The notes under the pieces: model-generated | Seen by the model: the letters and a program-made list of their open reading frames with translations, nothing else | Told to the model about the DNA's origin: nothing | Database searches by the model: none | Made by a program: the position numbers and the translations under genes | NCBI GenBank assembly: GCA_946479615.1 | Contig: CAMLGR010000069.1 | Coordinates: forward strand, 1-23,527 | Source of the DNA: an uncultured Bacteroidota bacterium | Lineage (GTDB): Bacteria > Bacteroidota > Bacteroidia > Chitinophagales > Chitinophagaceae | DNA: 23,527 nucleotides | Direction of reading: 5' to 3' | Shown: positions 20,806 to 23,527 of the stretch, piece after piece | Position numbering within the stretch: position 1 is the stretch's first letter | Layout of the letters: every line of letters begins with the position of its first letter

Positions 20806-20976
20806 ACACCTTCCTCAATTATTATAAAGAGATCCTTTACTACTACTATCCGGCGTGACCGTTTTTTACATGAAATAATAATCTTTAACGGGCATAACAT
20901 TCCTTCCCATTCCATGCTAAATGGCCGGGATTACAATTTAATGATGATGATAAAAGTTCTTAACCGGTCATTAACA

Positions 20977-23148
20977 TCAGAACGCTTTTGGCTGTTTACC
21001 AGGCTGTGAGGGTTTCTGTGTGTTTTCATTACCAAGGTTCTCGAGAATCCAGTTGGTCATGCGTGTCCACAGGTGCATAGTGGTGTTATCCAGTCCACCG
21101 GATATGCCATGATTCTTGTCGGGATAATAAGCGCTTTCAAAATCGATATTGCTTTTTACCAGTGCCTTGATCATTTGTACGCTGTTTTGAAAGTGTACAT
21201 TATCATCTCCCGTACCATGAATCAGCAGGTATTTGCCTTTGATCTTATCAGTAAAATTGATAGGTGAGTTATCATCGTACCCGGAAGGATTTTCCTGGGG
21301 TGTACGCATGTATCTTTCCGTATAAATATTATCATAATATCTCCAGGAAGTGACAGGCGCAACAGCCACAGCTGCACTGAATACATCAGCTCCTTTGGTA
21401 ATGGCGAGCGAACTCATAAAACCACCATAGCTCCATCCCCAGTGACCAATATTATTCTTGTCAACAAAAGGCATTTTGCCAATGAATTTCGCCGCATCGA
21501 TCTGGTCCTCTATTTCGAACTTGCCTAATTGCAGGTAGGTTTTCTTTTTGAATTCTTCACCACGGTAACCGGTTCCGGTATTATCAACACTGACTACGAT
21601 AAATCCTTTTTCAGCCAGCATCTGGTGCCAGAAGCTGACAGCGCCAAAGCGATTGGATACCTGCTGCGAGCCAGGGCCGCCATAATTGCAAAACAGTACA
21701 GGATATTTTTTAGAAGGATCGAAATTGGCAGGTTTCAGCATCCAGCCATTCAGGGTATCACCCTTGCTGTTGGGAACGCGGATGAATTCGGCTTTGCCTA
21801 CAGCATACTCTTCGATCTTCGATTTCAGTTTTGTATTCTCGCCTACGGTCTTTACCGATTTTACTGTCACATCTTTCTTTCTATCGATAGTGATATCATT
21901 CAGTGTTACCGTCTGCGGGGTATTGATATCGGAGCGATAATCATAGAACTGGGTGAAGTTATCATTCAGCACCATGCGATGCCAGCCTTCTCCCTTTGTC
22001 AGGGCCACTGTTTTCCGGCCATCAAAATCGGTGACATACAGGTTGCGGTCCATCGGGCGGGGATAGGCCGCGGTGTAATAGATCTTTTTATTGATTTCAT
22101 CCACACCATTGATATCGGTGATCTCGAAATCCCCTTTGGTGATCTGTGTTTTTGTTTTGCCATCGAGGCTATAGAGATAAAGATGACGGTATCCGTTCAT
22201 TTCACTGGTAAAAAGAAAATTCTTTCCGTCTTTCAGGAACCACCAGTCATCATTGATCTCGACAAAATATTTATTCTTTTCTTCGTAGAGCAGGGTAGCA
22301 GCACCGGTTTGAGCGGCCGTACTGAGAAGTTTAAGATCATCCTGGTGACGGTTCATCCAATAAACGACCAACTGGTCATTGTTCTTTGTCCATTTGATCC
22401 GGGGAATATAAATATCGCCTTCGTCGTATTGCGCTTTTACATCATGACCGGAGGGAACATCATAAATATGGATCTCTACTTTCGAGTTTTGTTCGCCGGC
22501 TTTGGGATATTTATAGGTGTATTGTTTATTGTAATTGTCATTGTAGAAAGTAATATCATATTCTTTTACATTGGTCTCATCGAAGCGATAGTAAGCGATA
22601 TGATCTCCTTTGGGGCTCCATTCATAAGCGCGGGTAAATTCAAATTCTTCTTCGTATACCCAGTCGCAATTTCCATTGATGATATAATTCCATTTACCAT
22701 CGGTGGTTACTGCCCTGGTGCTGTTGGATGCGATATCATAGATGTACAGGTTGTTGTCCTTTACATAAGCGATCTTGCTGTTATCGGGCGAGAAAGTAGT
22801 GTGTATGAGTTTGGCAGTATCTAATTGAACTGTTTTTTTGGAGGCGATATCGAACAGGTAAGCAACGGCTTTGGAAGAACGGCGGTAAATGCTTTCGCGG
22901 TTGGTAAACACCAGCAGCTTCTTCTTATCGGGGCTCAGCAGGTAATCTCTTGCTTCGAGTGCTTTTCCTTTTTCATCTTTGATGTCTTTTACATTGACAA
23001 TACTATCAAGGTTCTCTTCTGCAAAGCCGGGTACCATTTCGCTGCGGAAGGTTCCTTTTTTATAGATATCATCTAACGTGATCTGTTTTTTCTGAGCCGT
23101 GGCAATAACGGGCACGAACAATAAGAGAAGAAGGAATTTTCTCATCAT
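20977..23148 (-). CDS. Dipeptidyl peptidase IV-type serine peptidase (S9B)
   Basis: The 723-residue enzyme removes N-terminal Xaa-Pro or Xaa-Ala dipeptides. It begins with a signal peptide (MMRKFLLLLLFVPVIATAQ), so it acts in the periplasm or at the surface. Residues about 40-460 form the beta-propeller domain, with the dipeptide-binding motif DWVYEEEF. The C-terminal alpha/beta-hydrolase domain has the catalytic triad Ser573 (GWSYGG), Asp648 (HGTGDDNVH) and His680 (DKNHGISGG). Length agrees with bacterial members. A short Gln/Pro/Lys tail ends the protein. Start at the first of two adjacent Met codons. Together with the M49 enzyme at the left edge it suggests peptide scavenging. Confidence 0.96.
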   Translation of the reverse strand: MMRKFLLLLLFVPVIATAQKKQITLDDIYKKGTFRSEMVPGFAEENLDSIVNVKDIKDEKGKALEARDYLLSPDKKKLLVFTNRESIYRRSSKAVAYLFDIASKKTVQLDTAKLIHTTFSPDNSKIAYVKDNNLYIYDIASNSTRAVTTDGKWNYIINGNCDWVYEEEFEFTRAYEWSPKGDHIAYYRFDETNVKEYDITFYNDNYNKQYTYKYPKAGEQNSKVEIHIYDVPSGHDVKAQYDEGDIYIPRIKWTKNNDQLVVYWMNRHQDDLKLLSTAAQTGAATLLYEEKNKYFVEINDDWWFLKDGKNFLFTSEMNGYRHLYLYSLDGKTKTQITKGDFEITDINGVDEINKKIYYTAAYPRPMDRNLYVTDFDGRKTVALTKGEGWHRMVLNDNFTQFYDYRSDINTPQTVTLNDITIDRKKDVTVKSVKTVGENTKLKSKIEEYAVGKAEFIRVPNSKGDTLNGWMLKPANFDPSKKYPVLFCNYGGPGSQQVSNRFGAVSFWHQMLAEKGFIVVSVDNTGTGYRGEEFKKKTYLQLGKFEIEDQIDAAKFIGKMPFVDKNNIGHWGWSYGGFMSSLAITKGADVFSAAVAVAPVTSWRYYDNIYTERYMRTPQENPSGYDDNSPINFTDKIKGKYLLIHGTGDDNVHFQNSVQMIKALVKSNIDFESAYYPDKNHGISGGLDNTTMHLWTRMTNWILENLGNENTQKPSQPGKQPKAF

Positions 23149-23219
23149 ATGTGAATGTTTAGAACATTAAAAATAAAGCAAAACAGGTAATACGGGTTGC
23201 CGTACGTGTAAAAAGAGGT

Positions 23220-23300
23220 AGTCAAAACTAAAAAGTCAAAAATCAAAAAAGCCGCTGTTACTGCAAGCTGTCCTGACTTTTGACTTTTTAATTTTGACTT
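23220..23300. repeat. Imperfect inverted repeat built from AGTCAAAA words
   Basis: The left arm, 23220-23245, matches the inverse complement of the right arm, 23274-23299, at 24 of 26 positions. Both arms reiterate AGTCAAAA-like words. The 28-base spacer is GC-richer. It lies downstream of the PLP-enzyme gene and upstream of the DPP IV gene, both leftward, so it could end the first transcript. Confidence 0.82.
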
Positions 23301-23317
23301 ACCGGCGTATAGCCCGG

Positions 23318-23527
23318 TTATTTATTTCTTGGCTTCTCCAGCATATAATCGAACCGTTTGCCTGTCACTTCCGCCATGTCAGGAATGGCTTCTACTTTAT
23401 ATTCCCCGGCATCCAGTTTCTTTTTGGTAGCAGAGAAAGCTTTCAATGTAGCTTCTATATCCTCATCGGTATGCACCGCTGTAGGAATAAGGCGATAAAT
23501 GATATGCCCTTTTGGTATAACCGGGTA
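23318..23527 (-). CDS. 3' end of an alpha-oxoamine-synthase-type PLP enzyme (SPT/KBL-like)
   Basis: The last 69 codons of a leftward gene run off the right edge in frame. The visible sequence, YPVIPKGHIIYRLIPTAVHT followed by DEDIEATLKAFSATKKKL, is characteristic of the C-terminal domain of the alpha-oxoamine synthase family. This includes 2-amino-3-ketobutyrate CoA ligase and serine palmitoyltransferase. In Bacteroidota the latter makes sphingolipids, but the visible part cannot separate the two. The catalytic lysine is upstream of this end, outside the window. The protein ends in FDYMLEKPRNK. The word-repeat hairpin at 23220-23300 lies just downstream. Confidence 0.75.
   Translation of the reverse strand, partial: YPVIPKGHIIYRLIPTAVHTDEDIEATLKAFSATKKKLDAGEYKVEAIPDMAEVTGKRFDYMLEKPRNK

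Larger units (their letters stand above)
20504..20976. other. Gene-poor stretch of 470 bases with an orphan terminator
   Basis: No convincing protein gene is seen. The minus-strand frame across 20640-20915 has no signal peptide, domain or regular composition. The plus strand has a repeated GATAAATTGGT (near 20579 and 20609) and a 26-codon ORF at 20657-20737 (MTIFQEKEQKKIFLLNLYYD...). A tandem TTAATGG pair and then a strong terminator at 20774-20805 follow. This layout is compatible with a small RNA or a leader transcript on the plus strand. The 170 bases from 20806 to 20976 show nothing recognisable. Confidence 0.5.

Noticed and set aside
20640..20915. 91-codon minus-strand frame upstream of ubiX
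   Set aside because: It runs through the strong terminator hairpin and shows no protein-like domain or conserved pattern.
21529..22824. Long plus-strand open frame of 431 codons
   Set aside because: It is antisense to the clear DPP IV gene, has no domain, and its composition is that of a reversed coding strand.

Overview
The window looks like a chromosomal segment from a Bacteroidota bacterium, most likely the Chitinophagaceae or close relatives. This is inferred from gene content and style. The coding regions are moderately AT-rich and start codons mostly lack Shine-Dalgarno sequences. Several upstream regions carry the Bacteroidota -7 word TAnnTTTG. There are many signal-peptide and lipoprotein genes, paired DPP III and DPP IV type peptidases, and secreted glycosidases. 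No rRNA, tRNA, CRISPR array, insertion sequence or prophage was seen.

Layout, left to right. 1-2300: the 3' part of a DPP III (M49) zinc peptidase, a SnoaL/NTF2-like lipoprotein, a strong terminator, and a small lipoprotein gene that appears frameshifted in a T9 tract. 2340-3400: a two-gene leftward unit (CDGSH iron-sulfur protein plus a conserved hypothetical), then a perfect 40-bp inverted repeat and a degraded coiled-coil ORF. 3580-4714: three small membrane or exported proteins around a bidirectional terminator. 4846-9931: a SMUG2-like uracil-DNA glycosylase, a hypothetical, a large exported glycoside-hydrolase-like protein, a VanZ-family protein and a Tat/lipoprotein Gfo/Idh/MocA oxidoreductase. 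10048-11144: a small XRE repressor with three operator half-sites over a divergent promoter, a decayed gene copy next to its intact paralogue, and a field of hairpins. 11162-15691: a lipoprotein, a PAP2 phosphatase, and a signalling cluster in which one histidine kinase is divergent from a NarL-type response regulator plus second-kinase operon. 15750-18812: exported hypotheticals and a TetR/thioesterase regulon with two matching operators. 18909-23527: a GH5 endoglucanase-like enzyme, UbiX flavin prenyltransferase, a gene-poor stretch with an orphan terminator, a DPP IV (S9B) peptidase, and the 3' end of an alpha-oxoamine-synthase-type PLP enzyme.

Working together: the two peptidases and two exported carbohydrate-active proteins fit a scavenging, polymer-degrading lifestyle. 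The clearest regulatory circuits are the TetR pair of GACCGATWGGTC sites, the XRE half-site cluster, and the kinase/regulator cluster around a palindrome.

The most unusual signal is intergenic. Several inverted repeats (2888-3037, 16829-16959, 23220-23300, with a single arm at about 18800) have arms built from reiterated 7-8-base words, and one runs through the stop codon of the thioesterase gene. I found no obviously new multi-gene defence or biosynthetic system.
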